This document shows, one piece after another, positions 5,489 to 6,643 of a stretch of DNA of 6,643 nt. The stretch lies in assembly GCA_949287345.1 (NCBI GenBank), contig CASEGD010000132.1:1-6643 (forward strand). The letters are read 5' to 3'. Source of the DNA: an uncultured Phascolarctobacterium sp. Its GTDB lineage: Bacteria > Bacillota > Negativicutes > Acidaminococcales > Acidaminococcaceae. The translations under genes were made by a program, and so were the position numbers. The stretch's first letter is position 1. Every line of letters starts with the position of its first letter. Under the pieces are notes generated by a model that worked only from the letters and a program-made list of their open reading frames with translations, was not told the origin of the DNA and did not search any database.

Positions 5489-5510
5489 ATAAGAGGTATT
5501 TTTTGCAGGC
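5472..5510 (+). repeat. 8-bp inverted repeat bracketing the -10 box and start site, possible operator or leader hairpin
   Basis: GCCTGCAA (5472-5479) and TTGCAGGC (5503-5510) are exact reverse complements, 23 bases apart. The left half lies in the promoter spacer and the right half just after the expected transcription start. That arrangement suits a repressor binding two half-sites. An RNA hairpin is less likely because the left half precedes the start site. The regulator is unknown. Confidence 0.5.
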
Positions 5511-5566
5511 TCGGTTTAGTAAAATGCTGCGCCTGAAACGTTATTATTCTGGAGGGTGGTTATTTA

Positions 5567-6643
5567 ATGAGCGAACCTGTTAAACAAAACGCATCCGCCG
5601 CTGTGGATGCGGACTATTCGCTGGAGGCCGTGCCTGAATCTGCGCGCAAAGGCTTCTGGCAAATGTTTTTTGTTATGCTTGGCTTTACGTTTTTCTCTGC
5701 CAGCATGAGCGTCGGTGCAAAACTTGGCAACGGTCTGGACTTGTCCGGCTTTGTGTGGGCCTGCCTTATCGGCGGCGTTATCCTGTCGGCGTATTGCGGC
5801 GTGCTGGCTTTTATCGGTTCTAAAACCGGCCTTAACATGGACCTGTTGTGCCGCCGTACTTTCGGCAGCAAAGGCTCGTACCTTTCTTCTGCAATTCTGG
5901 GCTTTACGCAAATTGGCTGGTTCGGCGTCGGCGTGGCAATGTTTTCTATCCCTGCGGCGGAACTGATGGGCATGGGCGAATGGACGCTGACCATTATTGC
6001 CGGCCTTTTGATGACGGCGACCGCTGCTACCGGCATGAAGGCACTGGAAATTGTCAGCTACATTTCCGTACCGCTGATTGTTGTGCTGGGCGTTTATTCC
6101 ATGGTAACGGCTGCAGCTGACGGAGGCGGGCTGGCGTACATTTTTGCGCAGTCTGCGGGGCAGATTACGCTGTTTACCGGCATCGGCTACGTTATCGGTT
6201 CGTTTATCTCCGGCGGTACGGCAACGCCTAACTTTATCCGCTTTGCCAAAAACAGCAGCATTGCCGTGTGGACAACGATTATTGCCTTCTTCCTCGGCAA
6301 CACGCTGATGTTCTGCTTCGGCGCTGTCGGCGGCGCTTACACCGGCAAGGATGATATTTTCTACGTTATGATTGCGCAGGGGCTGGCTATTCCGGCATTG
6401 ATTGTGCTGGGCGCAAATATCTGGACGACTAACAACAACGCGCTGTACACCGGCGGCCTTGCCATTTCCAACATTTCCCGCATCCGCATGAAATGGACGA
6501 CGTGGATTTCCGGCATCGTAGGCACGGCGCTGGCAATCTGGCTGTACTATAATTTTGTAAGCTGGCTCAGCATTCTTAACTGCGCTCTGCCGCCTATCGG
6601 CATTATCGTTATTCTGGATTATTTCTTCAACGGCAAAAAATTT
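5567..6643 (+). CDS. codB: Cytosine permease (NCS1 family), 3'-truncated by window
   Basis: Inner-membrane cation-coupled importer of cytosine for pyrimidine salvage. The 359 residues present align by eye along E. coli CodB: VPESARKG (22-29) before the first helix, VMLGFTFFSASM, IGSKTGL, the signature TQIGWFGVGVAMF (114-126), VIGSFISGGTATPNFIRF, FFLGNTLMFCFGA, NIWTTNNNALY and PPIGIIVILDY near the window end. E. coli CodB has about 419 residues, so roughly the last 60 lie beyond 6643. Several hydrophobic membrane segments are evident. A GGAGGG ribosome binding site (5551-5556) lies about ten bases upstream of ATG 5567, slightly long. The gene has its own promoter, separate from the tRNA operon. 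In other bacteria codB often precedes cytosine deaminase codA, which would be expected just outside. Another NCS1 purine/pyrimidine substrate is possible. Confidence 0.9.
   Translation, partial: MSEPVKQNASAAVDADYSLEAVPESARKGFWQMFFVMLGFTFFSASMSVGAKLGNGLDLSGFVWACLIGGVILSAYCGVLAFIGSKTGLNMDLLCRRTFGSKGSYLSSAILGFTQIGWFGVGVAMFSIPAAELMGMGEWTLTIIAGLLMTATAATGMKALEIVSYISVPLIVVLGVYSMVTAAADGGGLAYIFAQSAGQITLFTGIGYVIGSFISGGTATPNFIRFAKNSSIAVWTTIIAFFLGNTLMFCFGAVGGAYTGKDDIFYVMIAQGLAIPALIVLGANIWTTNNNALYTGGLAISNISRIRMKWTTWISGIVGTALAIWLYYNFVSWLSILNCALPPIGIIVILDYFFNGKKF

Noticed and set aside
5524..5583. Possible short upstream ORF (19 residues, begins MLRLKRYY) overlapping the codB start
   Set aside because: No Shine-Dalgarno precedes its ATG and the codons show no attenuator-like pattern; likely chance.
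5564..6036. Minus-strand ORFs opposite codB
   Set aside because: The plus strand encodes an unmistakable CodB-type membrane protein through to the window end; the antisense frames are incidental.

Overview
The window looks like the chromosome of a Gram-positive-lineage anaerobe with a Gram-negative-type envelope, most plausibly Negativicutes (Acidaminococcaceae/Phascolarctobacterium-like). This is an inference from gene order (polA, mutM, coaE, a small membrane-anchored lytic transglycosylase), strong GGAGG-type ribosome binding sites, TTGACA/TATAAT promoters and moderately GC-rich codon use. I cannot confirm the genus without a search.

Layout, all on the + strand. (1) 2-1837: C-terminal part of polA (DNA polymerase I), cut by the window start, with a degenerate proofreading domain and an intact polymerase domain. 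(2) 1838-2922: a strikingly AT-rich two-gene cassette. It holds a DUF6884-like protein (1850-2269) overlapping a GIY-YIG-like putative nuclease (2242-2922). An 11-bp direct repeat (AAAATAGGGGG) lies at both edges and carries a stop codon plus Shine-Dalgarno at each. It appears to have been slotted into a housekeeping DNA-repair operon without breaking translation signals. (3) 2934-3754: mutM/fpg, whose frame is broken about 80 nt after its start. A dnaX-type slippery heptamer (A AAA AAG) sits just before the break, in the right register for a -1 shift to restore the product; a plain one-base deletion or sequence error is at least as likely. (4) 3765-4364 coaE and 4366-4980 a lytic transglycosylase starting at TTG, tightly packed. 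(5) A perfect consensus promoter (4977-5005) overlapping the transglycosylase stop drives two tRNA-Leu genes (anticodons CAG and GAG), followed by a strong intrinsic terminator (5230-5258). (6) 5259-5566: non-coding, holding a 150-bp imperfect foldback element (5291-5440), a likely promoter (5460-5488) and an 8-bp inverted repeat around its -10 box. (7) 5567-6643: codB-like cytosine permease, cut by the window end.

The housekeeping genes form one probable operon for DNA synthesis/repair (polA, mutM), coenzyme A synthesis (coaE) and peptidoglycan turnover. The part most likely to hide something undescribed is the AT-rich cassette: a small DUF6884 protein, possibly related to the YaaA/ArcS-type fold, translationally coupled to an unusual GIY-YIG enzyme. 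It is a candidate DNA-modification, restriction or phage-defence pair, but nothing in the window proves that role.
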